Positions 7,916 through 16,461 of a DNA stretch of 64,000 nucleotides are shown in pieces. A program made the position numbers and the translations under genes. Position 1 is the first letter of the stretch; every line of letters starts with the position of its first letter. Origin of the DNA: Senimuribacter sp049852125. GTDB taxonomy: Bacteria > Bacillota > Clostridia > Peptostreptococcales > Anaerovoracaceae. Under the pieces are notes generated by a model. That model did not search any database. It was given only the letters and a program-made list of their open reading frames with translations, and had not been told where the DNA came from. The stretch is taken from NCBI RefSeq assembly GCF_049852125.1, contig NZ_CP187532.1, positions 558,001-622,000 on the forward strand, read 5' to 3'.

Positions 7916-9184
7916 TTACTTCGCGGGGCGGTTTCGAAACTCTCTCGGCGTGATACCGTGAACCTGTCTGAATACATTTGTAAAGTATCCAGGAGAAGAA
8001 AAGCCGGCAGCCATGGCGATTTCGGTAACAGAAAGATTGGTATTAAGCAGCATATCCTCGCCGTGACGGATGCGCAGTCTGTTGAGGTAAGCGGTAAACG
8101 TAAGACCGGTTTCCTGTTTGAACAGCGTGGAAAGATAGGTCGGATTGACATGGACCATATCGGCGGCTTTCTGCAGCGTGATGTCGTCGCTGTAGTGCAC
8201 GTTCAGGTGCAGGATTAGTTTTTTGATGACAGGGGAAGAACCGGCGTAGAACCGGTCTGCGGCAGTATCCGCCAAAGCGGCGATGAGGGTCTTACCGATC
8301 TGCATCAGCTCGCGCAGAGTTTTCGCCTCGTTGATTTTTTCCAGGGCATAAAGATTTTCATAATTGCGCTGCCAGGTGTCGTCATGCTGCAGAAGGTGGG
8401 TGATAAAGGCAATCAGGCGGAGTTTTGTGATGGAAAGATTGCCGCCTTCGAATACCATAATGTCTTCGATATATTTGGAAAACTGCTTTTGACAGGCGTC
8501 GTGACTGCCGGATTTGATCAGAGACGTTAAAAGTTCCTCCGAGGCGTGGGGATATTCCAGTGTCAGCTGCTCCTTTTTCATCTGCTGCAGCCTGCTGCTG
8601 ATACCGCTTTGCTCCTGATTCCGCTGCGCTCTGAGATCTTCTTCGCGGGAAAAGGAAATGGCGCCGGTGACGGAGTTTTGAAACAGCGTCGACAGGTAGG
8701 CGATTTCTCTGGGGGTGTAAAGGGTCATCTTTCGCAGCAGGGTCATCAGACAGGTATAATCCATGGTTTCTGCAGGGGTTTTACGGAAAAAAGCGCCGAT
8801 CATTTTTTCCATATCGTTTCCCATGGCAATGGGGCCTGCCATCAGAAAACCATATTCTTTTCCACTTGCTATCAGCGCGAAGCAAAGGTGAATCAATCCG
8901 GCTTCACACATGAAAATATATGCGTCGGGCAAGGAAAGGGAAATATTCATCGAAGCAAGGAGGTTACGCGTGCAGGGCGTACCCTTTTTTTCATATTCTA
9001 AATTGGCGTTGCAGAGCCGTTCCTCCGGCAAAGTGGACCAGCAATAGCGTCCCTCTGTGTCGAAGTAGGAGACCGGAATCTTTGTGATCTGAGAAAAAGC
9101 AGTCAGAGAGTCTTCCAGATGGAGGACGCTGCGGTTTTGCTTCGAATCGCTGAAAATGAGAAATTCATGTAAATGGTTCATCAT
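7916..9184 (-). CDS. AraC-family regulator with PocR-like sensor domain
   Basis: 422 residues. The C-terminal 100 residues form a two-helix-turn-helix AraC domain (ITLQKAADMVHVNPTYLS, then LSVTEIAMAAGFSSPGYF). The N-terminal part, with spaced cysteines (RLCNANLEY, GTPCTRNL, FMCEAGLIH) and LMAGPIAMG, resembles PocR/MocR-type ligand-sensing modules found in regulators of C1 and diol metabolism. It is divergent from the UroD-family methyltransferase gene and is the obvious candidate regulator of it. Two ATG codons stand in tandem at the start. Confidence 0.85.
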   Translation of the reverse strand: MMNHLHEFLIFSDSKQNRSVLHLEDSLTAFSQITKIPVSYFDTEGRYCWSTLPEERLCNANLEYEKKGTPCTRNLLASMNISLSLPDAYIFMCEAGLIHLCFALIASGKEYGFLMAGPIAMGNDMEKMIGAFFRKTPAETMDYTCLMTLLRKMTLYTPREIAYLSTLFQNSVTGAISFSREEDLRAQRNQEQSGISSRLQQMKKEQLTLEYPHASEELLTSLIKSGSHDACQKQFSKYIEDIMVFEGGNLSITKLRLIAFITHLLQHDDTWQRNYENLYALEKINEAKTLRELMQIGKTLIAALADTAADRFYAGSSPVIKKLILHLNVHYSDDITLQKAADMVHVNPTYLSTLFKQETGLTFTAYLNRLRIRHGEDMLLNTNLSVTEIAMAAGFSSPGYFTNVFRQVHGITPREFRNRPAK

Positions 9185-9240
9185 GGCACCTGAAAAAAAT
9201 ATAAATAATATATAAAAAAATTAGCTTTAATGAGGATTTG

Positions 9241-9310
9241 TTCTATAAATTTTAATAGAATGCATGGAAAAAGTCAATAAAACTTATAAATTTATCGAAT
9301 AAAATCGATA
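9241..9310. promoter_or_regulatory. Divergent control region with two dyads
   Basis: Between the divergent AraC and methyltransferase genes lie TTCTAT / ATAGAA (9241-9246, 9255-9260) and TATCGA / TCGATA (9293-9298, 9305-9310). They are candidate operators for the AraC protein. I saw no clean -35/-10 pair, which would fit activator-dependent transcription. Confidence 0.4.
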
Positions 9311-9377
9311 GGAAAAAGTGGATGCGGGCGGTAGGATAAATGTAACAGACGAATCACATTGCGAGGAGGTAGACTCT

Positions 9378-10421
9378 ATGAATTCTATTGAAAGAGTGAC
9401 AATGGCACTAAACCATCAGGAACCGGACAGAGTTCCAGTATATCCGTTAATCAACAGCGTATCCATGCAGACCATGGGAATCAACTACGAAGAATGGTCC
9501 AAAGACGTTGACAAGTGTGCGGAATGTATCATCAGAGCCACGGATGAAATCGGCGTAGACTGTATCTGCACTTTGATCGACCTTTCCGTAGAAGCGGCTG
9601 ACTGGGGGCAGAAAGTCGTATTCAGCCCGATCAATGCGGCACATCCTGATATGGACGACAGACTGATTAAGTCTGCGGACGACTATGATATGATCGAGGT
9701 ATTAGATCCGACGAAAACGCCGAGAATGAGCGAACACATTGAACTCGCTAGAAAGCTTTACGAAGCAAGAGGACAGGAAAAACCAATCGTTGGCTTTGTA
9801 TTTGGACCGCTGGGCGTACTGAGCATGATGAGAGGGCAGGAGCAGATGTTCTACGACATGATCAAATGCCCGGACAAGATGAACCAGGCGCTGAAAAATG
9901 TAACGGAAACATTGAAAAGATTTTCGCTTGAACTGATAAAAGCAGGCTGTCACGCGATCATGTTTGACACCTTATATTCTTCTAAGACAATCTTAAGCCC
10001 TAAAATGTGGGATAAGGTAGAAGGTCCTCTGGTACAGGAACTGGCGGAAGCCGTCAGAGAAGCAGGCGCTATGGTTATGGTACATAACTGCGGCGAGGGT
10101 CTGTATATGAGACAGCAGATTGAAAGAATGCACCCGGTAGCGTTCTCGCTGGATCACTTCCCGCCTGATTGCACCACTATGGAAGAAATGAAGGAAAAGT
10201 ACGGGGCCGAAACAACATTCATCGGTATGATTGAGCCGGGCGATTTGCTGGCTTCCAGTGAAGACCAGATCAGGGAAGAATGCAGAAGGCAGATCGACGC
10301 GCTGGGAAAAGGCGGCGGTTTCATCCTGGCAACAGGCTGTGAATATCCGTCCGCACTTAACTTCGATATGGCGAAGCTGATCGTGAAAGAAGCAGAAACC
10401 TACGGAAAATACGATAAATAA
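9378..10421 (+). CDS. Uroporphyrinogen decarboxylase-family (MtaA/CmuA-type) methyltransferase
   Basis: 347 residues from ATG 9378, which has AGGAGG eight bases upstream; the frame is open for 20 more codons but they lack a ribosome site. The protein has the UroD/MtaA barrel start (RVTMALNHQEPDRVPVYP) and the zinc-type methyltransferase ligands HNCG near residue 239 and GCEYP near residue 320, the H-x-C...C pattern of methylcobamide:thiol methyltransferases rather than haem synthesis. It would move a methyl group between a corrinoid protein and an acceptor such as tetrahydrofolate or a thiol. No corrinoid protein or substrate-specific methyltransferase lies next to it, so the methyl donor is unknown. 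Confidence 0.82.
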   Translation: MNSIERVTMALNHQEPDRVPVYPLINSVSMQTMGINYEEWSKDVDKCAECIIRATDEIGVDCICTLIDLSVEAADWGQKVVFSPINAAHPDMDDRLIKSADDYDMIEVLDPTKTPRMSEHIELARKLYEARGQEKPIVGFVFGPLGVLSMMRGQEQMFYDMIKCPDKMNQALKNVTETLKRFSLELIKAGCHAIMFDTLYSSKTILSPKMWDKVEGPLVQELAEAVREAGAMVMVHNCGEGLYMRQQIERMHPVAFSLDHFPPDCTTMEEMKEKYGAETTFIGMIEPGDLLASSEDQIREECRRQIDALGKGGGFILATGCEYPSALNFDMAKLIVKEAETYGKYDK

Positions 10422-10438
10422 GAATCAAAATTTAATTT

Positions 10439-10465
10439 GGAGCGCTGCGGCGCTCCTTTTTGTTT
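10439..10465 (+). terminator. Rho-independent terminator
   Basis: Stem GGAGCGC / GCGCTCC (10439-10445, 10450-10456) with a TGCG loop and a T-rich tail, 17 bases after the methyltransferase stop. Confidence 0.9.
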
Positions 10466-10478
10466 TTGGTTAAAAAAG

Positions 10479-10533
10479 TACAATAACAGTTTAATTTTGT
10501 GTATTGCTATTGTAATTTTGAAAAAATACAATA
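10479..10533 (+). promoter_or_regulatory. Three TACAATA elements upstream of the second AraC gene
   Basis: TACAATA occurs at 10479-10485 and 10527-10533 and inverted (TATTGTA) at 10508-10514, all within 75 bases of the AraC start codon. They could be autoregulatory sites; their AT-rich nature makes chance possible. Confidence 0.35.
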
Positions 10534-10552
10534 AATAAAAGGAGAAAAAGTC

Positions 10553-11923
10553 ATGAAACTGTACGAGAATTTGCTGAAAATTGATGCGGGACAGGTCACT
10601 TATATGCCGTTCCATTTGAGCGAAAATTTGAGGCTGCTCTATGTGCTTTGCGGCAGTGTCAGCTGCAGATGGGTTGCTGGGGTACATACGCTGTCCGCGG
10701 GACAGATTGAAATTGTCAATATTGAAGAACCTTTCTGTATTGAACAGTGCAGTGAAGACAATTTGATTTTATTCTTTGAAATCCAAAGGGAAAAAGCGGT
10801 GGAGTACTGTAATCTCATAGAGACTGGAATGTACAACTGTAATACCACGCTTTTTTACGACTCGACTACAGGCAGTAAGGCGCAGGCGATGTTGAAGGAT
10901 AAGCTGCAGATGCTGTACGGTGACTGCCTGGCACAGAGAGATCGCGCCGTTATAGAACAGTGGGTTTGCGATATTGTCAATTTTATTGTAGATAATTGTC
11001 ATGATCTTTTGAACATGCTCAACGTCAAGCGGGGAACTGACCCGCGGGCGGAACGTTTTTTGCGCATCTGTACCTATATGTATAATCACTGCGATGAGAA
11101 AATTAATCTAAAGCAGCTGGCCGACGGTGAATATGTCAGTCAGCAGTATTTGTCTAAAGAGTTTAATGAGCGGTTAAATATGAATTTTAAGGATACGCTG
11201 GCATATTACCGCATCATTCAGTCTGTGCGGTATCTGATTCAGGGACGGAAGAATGTTACCATGATTTCCGAGCTCTGCGGATTTTCAGCGCCGCGGTATT
11301 TCTATAAGCATTTTGCCATGTATCTGAAATGTACACCGGCGGAATTTCGAAATCAATATCTTTCCCAAAGCGCGCAGTTCAGAAAGATTGACGCGGAGGA
11401 CACGTGCATACAGGAGCGGCTGCTGCATTTTCAAACGGTACGGACGCAGAAAGACGGAAATGCGGCACACGAGATTCCCTTTCCGGTGATCGAGCGACGG
11501 CATCTGCAGTTCAATAAGCGAAAAGTGTCCCGGACACTGGTTTTGTCCCTGACGGAATTTGTTAAGCAGCGACTGCCAGAAGGGGTAGAGGTCATGCGGA
11601 TTTCCAGCAGTGCAATGCGCAGTCAAATCACGGCGCTGCTGAGACAAAGCAATCCTTTACAGGAAGAGGGCAACGTTCCGCCTGTCATACTGGTCTTTTA
11701 TACCGAAATACAGAGGATAGAAGCAGGCTGCAGAGAACTTGCGAAGAAAACAGGCGAAACCGGAATCAGCGCCCATATGATGTGCCAGCTTGCGGAAACC
11801 AGCGGTCTTTGCTGCCAGTTGGACTTCAGTATTCTGTCATTTGAAGAAGATGCCTGCAGAATTCTCGGCATGGATCATCGATTTCAGCCGCTGCTGACGG
11901 TCATGATTGGCTATAAGATATGA
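10553..11923 (+). CDS. AraC-family regulator of the peptide operon, with long C-terminal extension
   Basis: 456 residues. A cupin-like N-terminal sensor (about residues 1-140, FHLSENLRLLYVLCG, then LSAGQIEIVNIEEPF) precedes the AraC DNA-binding domain at about 165-265 (INLKQLADGEYVSQQYLSKE, later ISELCGFSAPRYFYKHF, then CTPAEFRNQYL). About 190 residues follow the DNA-binding domain, which is unusual because AraC domains are normally C-terminal; the extension is unrecognised. It stands directly before the oligopeptide-binding lipoprotein gene and reads the same way, so it very probably controls that operon, sensing a peptide or D-amino acid. The ATG follows GGAGAAAAAGTC. Confidence 0.8.
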   Translation: MKLYENLLKIDAGQVTYMPFHLSENLRLLYVLCGSVSCRWVAGVHTLSAGQIEIVNIEEPFCIEQCSEDNLILFFEIQREKAVEYCNLIETGMYNCNTTLFYDSTTGSKAQAMLKDKLQMLYGDCLAQRDRAVIEQWVCDIVNFIVDNCHDLLNMLNVKRGTDPRAERFLRICTYMYNHCDEKINLKQLADGEYVSQQYLSKEFNERLNMNFKDTLAYYRIIQSVRYLIQGRKNVTMISELCGFSAPRYFYKHFAMYLKCTPAEFRNQYLSQSAQFRKIDAEDTCIQERLLHFQTVRTQKDGNAAHEIPFPVIERRHLQFNKRKVSRTLVLSLTEFVKQRLPEGVEVMRISSSAMRSQITALLRQSNPLQEEGNVPPVILVFYTEIQRIEAGCRELAKKTGETGISAHMMCQLAETSGLCCQLDFSILSFEEDACRILGMDHRFQPLLTVMIGYKI

Positions 11924-11988
11924 GTTCATCAGCCGGAAGAAAGACATCCTTCGGTTGTGGATATAAAAATGAAAAGGAGAAAGAGAAG

Positions 11989-13575
11989 ATGTTAAAGAAA
12001 CAGAAAAAGTTTACTGCAATATTACTGATCATGCTGCTTGCAGCAGTCACGCTGATGAGCGGCTGCGGCGGTAATGACAGCAGCGAAGGCGAAGGCAGCA
12101 AGACGCTGGTCATCGCAGTGCAGGATGAAGTAGAAGGTACAGACATTCAGCAGATTGGCTGGACCAATGTAGTCCATGAACTGATCTACAGTCCGCTGGT
12201 TACTTACAGCAAGGATTTAGAAGAAATTCTGCCGTGCTTTGCAGAAAGCTATGAGATTTCCGAGGATGGACTTTCCATTACGTTCCATCTCTTTGCGGAT
12301 TCCAAGTTTTCCAACGGAGATCCGCTGACTGCGGAAAGCGTCAAGAAATCTGTGCTGCGTATGAAGGAAATCAGTGAATATTCTGGAGACGTAGAAGCCA
12401 TTAAGGATATTGAAGTTGTCGATGATACGACCTTGATTTACCATCTGTCAGAGCCTGCGGCATATATGTGGGCAAGCCTGTGCAGCGACTTCGGCGGTGT
12501 TGTCGATGTCGACAAAGCAGAAGAAATGGGCAAAGACGAATACAACCGGTGCGCGGTAACCAACGGTATGTATATGGTAAAGGACTGGCAGGCAGGTTCC
12601 CAGATTATTTTGGAGAAGAACCCGAACTTCAAAACCGCAAACCCAAATGTGGAAAATAAAGAATTGGCAAACTTTGATGAGATTATCGTTCGCTTCATTC
12701 CAGATGAATTTACCAGAGTCAGTGAACTGGAATCCGGCAATATCGATATCGCCTACAATATTCCGGCTGCAAACCGCGAAGATTTGAAATCCAACCAGGA
12801 TGTTACTACTTATGAATATGAACAGGCAGGCGTATCTTACTTGATGATGAACACAGATACTGCGCCTCTTGACGACATGAAAGTGCGTCAGGCAATTAAC
12901 CTGGCAATCGACAAGGACGCGCTGGCTGAATCCATGAACAATGTCATCGCGCCGACCTACGGATTCATTTCCAAGGCACAGGCAGGTTACAGTGAAGAAA
13001 AAGAAGCGGCCCTTGCAGAGCTTTATAAGTTTGACCAGGAAAAGGCGAAAGCCCTTCTGAAAGAAGCCGGCTACGAGGATAAGGACGGCGACGGATTTGT
13101 AGAAAAAGACGGAAAGAAGCTGACCTTTGAATTCTGTTCTTCGACTGACAGAGCGACGGCGAAGGCTTCCGCGCCGGTACTGCAGGATCAGCTGAAGCAA
13201 GTCGGTATCGATGTGGAAATCAGAGAATATGAAGGACCGTACATCAAGCAGCTGATGAGAGAAAATAACTATCAGTCTGCATCCAGAAACTTTGAGTGGG
13301 TTGACGCGGATATTCTCTATTATGTATTTACAGAAGCTTCCGGTTATCCTTGGCATGACGAGACCGTAACGAAGAAGCTGGAAGAAGCTCGCTATATCAC
13401 TGATGCTGAAAAACGTGTAAAGAAGTACGAGGAATTCCACGATGCGATTTTTGCCCAGATGCCGGCAGTCTCTCTGTTCGCGGATATTGAATGTATTGCG
13501 ACGAGAAGCAATATCAAGGGCTTTGCGGTTACCAATGACGGAAGAAGCTTGTTTAATGATACAGTAAAGGAGTAG
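11989..13575 (+). CDS. Peptide ABC transporter substrate-binding lipoprotein (SBP family 5)
   Basis: 528 residues from ATG 11989 (AAGGAG twelve bases upstream). An open frame extends back to 11920, but only the internal start gives a proper signal peptide: MLKKQKK, a hydrophobic core and the lipobox LMSGC. The mature part is a family 5 extracytoplasmic solute-binding protein (VHELIYSPLVTYSKDL, FKTANPNVENKE, later DDMKVRQAINLAIDKDALA). It captures oligopeptides outside the membrane and passes them to the DppB/DppC-like permeases encoded downstream. The following hydrolase gene begins four bases after its stop, with the ribosome site overlapping its last codons. Confidence 0.93.
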   Translation: MLKKQKKFTAILLIMLLAAVTLMSGCGGNDSSEGEGSKTLVIAVQDEVEGTDIQQIGWTNVVHELIYSPLVTYSKDLEEILPCFAESYEISEDGLSITFHLFADSKFSNGDPLTAESVKKSVLRMKEISEYSGDVEAIKDIEVVDDTTLIYHLSEPAAYMWASLCSDFGGVVDVDKAEEMGKDEYNRCAVTNGMYMVKDWQAGSQIILEKNPNFKTANPNVENKELANFDEIIVRFIPDEFTRVSELESGNIDIAYNIPAANREDLKSNQDVTTYEYEQAGVSYLMMNTDTAPLDDMKVRQAINLAIDKDALAESMNNVIAPTYGFISKAQAGYSEEKEAALAELYKFDQEKAKALLKEAGYEDKDGDGFVEKDGKKLTFEFCSSTDRATAKASAPVLQDQLKQVGIDVEIREYEGPYIKQLMRENNYQSASRNFEWVDADILYYVFTEASGYPWHDETVTKKLEEARYITDAEKRVKKYEEFHDAIFAQMPAVSLFADIECIATRSNIKGFAVTNDGRSLFNDTVKE

Positions 13576-13578
13576 TGC

Positions 13579-14613
13579 ATGATGCAGCAAGGCAACTTGG
13601 AACAGCGGCTGGACGCGGTTATTGCGCCGGTCATGAATGAGAAAACACCGGGCATGGCGCTCCTGATCGCCAAGGGAGATGAGATTCTCCTGCGCAAAGC
13701 CTACGGCATGGCGGATTTGGAAAACGGGAGACCGATTACACCGGAAGATAACTTTGTAATCGCATCCAACACCAAGCAGTTTACCTGCTTTGCGATTTTG
13801 ATGCTGCAAGAACAGGGGTTATTGTCCTTGGATGAGACCATCGACCGGTTTTTCCCGGACTTTCCGCCCTTTGTCAAAAACATCACCGTACGGCAGCTCA
13901 TGAATCATCAGTCTGGCATCAAAGAATACTTTGACGACAGCACATGGCAGAAGTGGGATCAGGCGGCGTGCGCAAGCGCGAAGGATATGCTGGAAATCAT
14001 TAAGACCTTTGATGTGCTGGATTTTGAGCCGGACAGTCAGTACAGCTACAGCAATTCCGCCTATGTGATGCTGGGTGAAATTGTATCGCAGCTTTCCGGC
14101 ATGCCATTTGGAAAATTTCTGGAAGAAAAAATTCTGAAACCGGTTGGAATGCGCAGATCCTGCGCGCCGGATGGTATGGACTCAAAACCTGCTTCCCTGA
14201 TCGAAGGCTATGAGGTACAGCCGGACGGCAGCTTTGCGAAGCAAGTCTACGATATGCGGCTGGTCGGTTATGCGGACGGCAACATACAGTCCAATGTGGA
14301 CGATATGCTGACATGGCACAGACACCTTTATGAAAGTAGTGAAAGCTGCTTTCTTTCCAGAGAAGCGATGGCGGAATCCTTTGTGGAAAATCGCCTGAAA
14401 AACGGCGAAGGAACAGGCTATGGTTTGGGATTTTTCTTAAACGGAGAAACGCCGGGTCATAAGGAAATCTGGCATACAGGAGGCACCATGGGATTTATTT
14501 CCCGCTGCTCTCGGTATGTAGACGACCGGATTTCCATCATCATGCTCACCAATTACGAAGGGCTGCCGAAGAATCAGCTGTATGAGAAAATCGTGAAAGA
14601 AGTATTTGCATAG
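13579..14613 (+). CDS. Serine hydrolase of the beta-lactamase/S12 family
   Basis: 344 residues with the S12 catalytic signatures: SNTK (Ser63-x-x-Lys66), YSNSAY (Tyr-x-Asn, near residue 155) and HTGGTMGF near residue 305. The family includes D-aminopeptidases, D-Ala-D-Ala carboxypeptidase-like enzymes and esterases. No signal peptide is evident, so it probably acts in the cytoplasm. Between a peptide-binding lipoprotein and the permeases, and with a D-aminoacylase ending the operon, a D-aminopeptidase or D-peptide hydrolase role is the best inference. Confidence 0.85.
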   Translation: MMQQGNLEQRLDAVIAPVMNEKTPGMALLIAKGDEILLRKAYGMADLENGRPITPEDNFVIASNTKQFTCFAILMLQEQGLLSLDETIDRFFPDFPPFVKNITVRQLMNHQSGIKEYFDDSTWQKWDQAACASAKDMLEIIKTFDVLDFEPDSQYSYSNSAYVMLGEIVSQLSGMPFGKFLEEKILKPVGMRRSCAPDGMDSKPASLIEGYEVQPDGSFAKQVYDMRLVGYADGNIQSNVDDMLTWHRHLYESSESCFLSREAMAESFVENRLKNGEGTGYGLGFFLNGETPGHKEIWHTGGTMGFISRCSRYVDDRISIIMLTNYEGLPKNQLYEKIVKEVFA

Positions 14614-14627
14614 ATAAAGTAGAAAAG

Positions 14628-14657
14628 GCGGGCAGAGGACAGACTTCTTCTGCCCGC
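14628..14657 (+). other. Intercistronic hairpin without T-run
   Basis: Perfect 9-bp stem GCGGGCAGA / TCTGCCCGC (14628-14636, 14649-14657) ends six bases before the ribosome site of the first permease. With no T-tract it is more likely an mRNA processing or stability element that sets lower permease expression relative to the binding protein than a full stop. Confidence 0.6.
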
Positions 14658-14674
14658 TGATTGGAGGAATCACT

Positions 14675-15604
14675 TTGAACGATATTATGCGTTATATCAT
14701 CAAGCGGCTGCTCATCGGTATTCTGGTCGTACTGTTTGTAACCGTTTTGATTTTCGGTATCATGCAGGCGATGCCGGGCAATCCCGTCGACCTGATGGTG
14801 GATACAAGAGTGTCCGCGGAAAAGGTGGAAGCAATTAAAGCGGAATGGGGACTGGACAAACCGCCGGTGGTGCAGTATTTTTATTGGCTTGGAAACATAT
14901 TGCGGGGGAATTTTGGTATGTCCATTTCCCTGAAACAGAATGTAAGCGATCTGATTTTACAGCGGCTGCCTTACACCCTGCTTTTAACCGGGGCGGCGCT
15001 GGTCATCGAATACCTGCTGGCAATTCCCCTGGGACTTTTGGCGGCGGTTCGCAAGAATAAGATAACCGACAAGGCGCTGACGATTACGACGGTTGTGCTT
15101 TGGTCGATGCCGCCGTTCTGGCTGGGCGTGCTTTTGATGCTGGTGTTCAGTATTCACCTAAATATTTTGCCTCTGTCAGGCTACAGCGGCTTTGCCTCAT
15201 TGATTTTGCCGGCGCTGACCTTGTCTCTGCCTGCACTGGCGCAGATTTTCAGACTGACCAGGTCGGAGGTTTTGGACGTGATGGACGAGAAATACGTGAC
15301 GACGGCGTACGCCAAAGGTATCACGGACAAAAAAATTCTCGTGCGTCACGTGCTTAGAAATGCGCTGATTCCGGTAACGGTTATGTTTTTCCTGTCACTG
15401 CCTTGGCTTATTGGCGGCGCGGTGGTTGTGGAAAATGTTTTCGCGTGGCCGGGCATGGGGCAGCTGCTCTGGAAAGGCATCGCGAAACAGGACTTTGTCA
15501 TCGTACAGGGCATTGTGTTCGTTATTACTATTTTGACGGTCATTTGCAATATCATAGGCGATATGATATCCGGCATTTTAGATCCGCGCATTCGTCTGGA
15601 ATAG
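14675..15604 (+). CDS. Peptide ABC transporter permease, DppB-like
   Basis: 309 residues, about six membrane helices. The N-terminus (MRYIIKRLLIGILVVLFVT, after a TTG start) and the later ALTLSLPALAQIFRLTRSEV and RNALIPVTVM are typical of OppB/DppB. The EAA-type loop (YVTTAYAKGITDKKILVRHV) contacts the ATPase. GGAGG at 14663-14667 is seven bases before TTG 14675; the first ATG (14687) would be too far, so TTG is the start. Part of the D-peptide operon. Confidence 0.93.
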   Translation: MNDIMRYIIKRLLIGILVVLFVTVLIFGIMQAMPGNPVDLMVDTRVSAEKVEAIKAEWGLDKPPVVQYFYWLGNILRGNFGMSISLKQNVSDLILQRLPYTLLLTGAALVIEYLLAIPLGLLAAVRKNKITDKALTITTVVLWSMPPFWLGVLLMLVFSIHLNILPLSGYSGFASLILPALTLSLPALAQIFRLTRSEVLDVMDEKYVTTAYAKGITDKKILVRHVLRNALIPVTVMFFLSLPWLIGGAVVVENVFAWPGMGQLLWKGIAKQDFVIVQGIVFVITILTVICNIIGDMISGILDPRIRLE

Positions 15605-15614
15605 GAGGCAGCAT

Positions 15615-16448
15615 ATGAGAAAAGAAAAATGGAAACTGATGCTGCAGAACAAGATGTTCGTCATCGGCGCGGTATTGTTTCTGGCGGTCATTGTGGTGGT
15701 CGTTTTCGCGCCATTGCTTTCGCCGCATACATATACAGAACAGAACATGTCAATGCGTCTGGCAAAACCCTGCGGGGAATATCCGCTGGGAACAGATCAG
15801 TACGGCAGATGTATTTTGAGCAGAGTCTTCTACGGTTCCAGAATTGCGTTGGGCGTAGGAATCGTGGCAGTTGTCATTGAAACACTCATCGGCGTGACCT
15901 TAGGCATTATCGCGGGTTATTATGGAAAGACCGTGGACAAAATCGTATGTTTTGTAACAGATACGACCTGGTCTATTCCGCCGATTATTCTGGCGATGGC
16001 CATCGTACTGATGCTGGGATCCAGCGCGCAGAACGTGGCAATTTCCGTTGCAGTCGTCAGCTGGGCGCAGTTTACCAAAATTGTCCGCGCGAAGGTGCAG
16101 TCGCTGAAAGGGCTGTCCTATATTGAAGCGGCGAAGATTTGCGGAGAAAAGGATATTTCTATTATATTGCGGTATATTCTGCCGAATTTGGTATCGACCA
16201 TTATTATCCTGGCAACCCTGGCTTTGCCGTCGGCAATTCTGTCGACCACTTCCATGGGATTTTTAGGACTGGGCGCGCAGCAGCCGCTGCCTGACTGGGG
16301 CATGATTTTATCTGAGGGCATCCAGTACATCAGAAACGCGCCGTGGATTTCCCTGGTACCTGGTCTTGCAATCGTATGGACAGTGCTCGGTTTCAACCTG
16401 GTCGGCGAAGGCGTCAAGGAACTCCTGGACCCGCGTCTGAAAGTATAA
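15615..16448 (+). CDS. Peptide ABC transporter permease, DppC-like
   Basis: 277 residues, second membrane subunit. It has the short cytoplasmic N-terminus, then VVFAPLLSPHTYTEQN, PLGTDQYGRCILSRVFYGSR (the DppC/OppC signature) and an EAA loop (GLSYIEAAKICGEKDISII). Ten bases separate it from the DppB-like gene, with GGAGG at the junction. It forms a heterodimeric channel with that protein. Confidence 0.93.
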   Translation: MRKEKWKLMLQNKMFVIGAVLFLAVIVVVVFAPLLSPHTYTEQNMSMRLAKPCGEYPLGTDQYGRCILSRVFYGSRIALGVGIVAVVIETLIGVTLGIIAGYYGKTVDKIVCFVTDTTWSIPPIILAMAIVLMLGSSAQNVAISVAVVSWAQFTKIVRAKVQSLKGLSYIEAAKICGEKDISIILRYILPNLVSTIIILATLALPSAILSTTSMGFLGLGAQQPLPDWGMILSEGIQYIRNAPWISLVPGLAIVWTVLGFNLVGEGVKELLDPRLKV

Positions 16449-16461
16449 GGAGGGCGAAAGA

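Noticed and set aside
9318..9377. Upstream start for the UroD-family gene
   Set aside because: The 20 extra codons lack a ribosome site and family likeness, whereas ATG 9378 has AGGAGG at ideal spacing.
11920..11988. Upstream start for the peptide-binding lipoprotein
   Set aside because: The extra 23 residues would bury the signal peptide; the lipobox signal starts at ATG 11989 with its own ribosome site.
12448..13809. 453-codon open frame on the minus strand
   Set aside because: It lies antisense to the peptide-binding lipoprotein and S12 genes, has no ribosome site, and its protein is rich in Cys, His and Arg with no family likeness. A codon-usage shadow.
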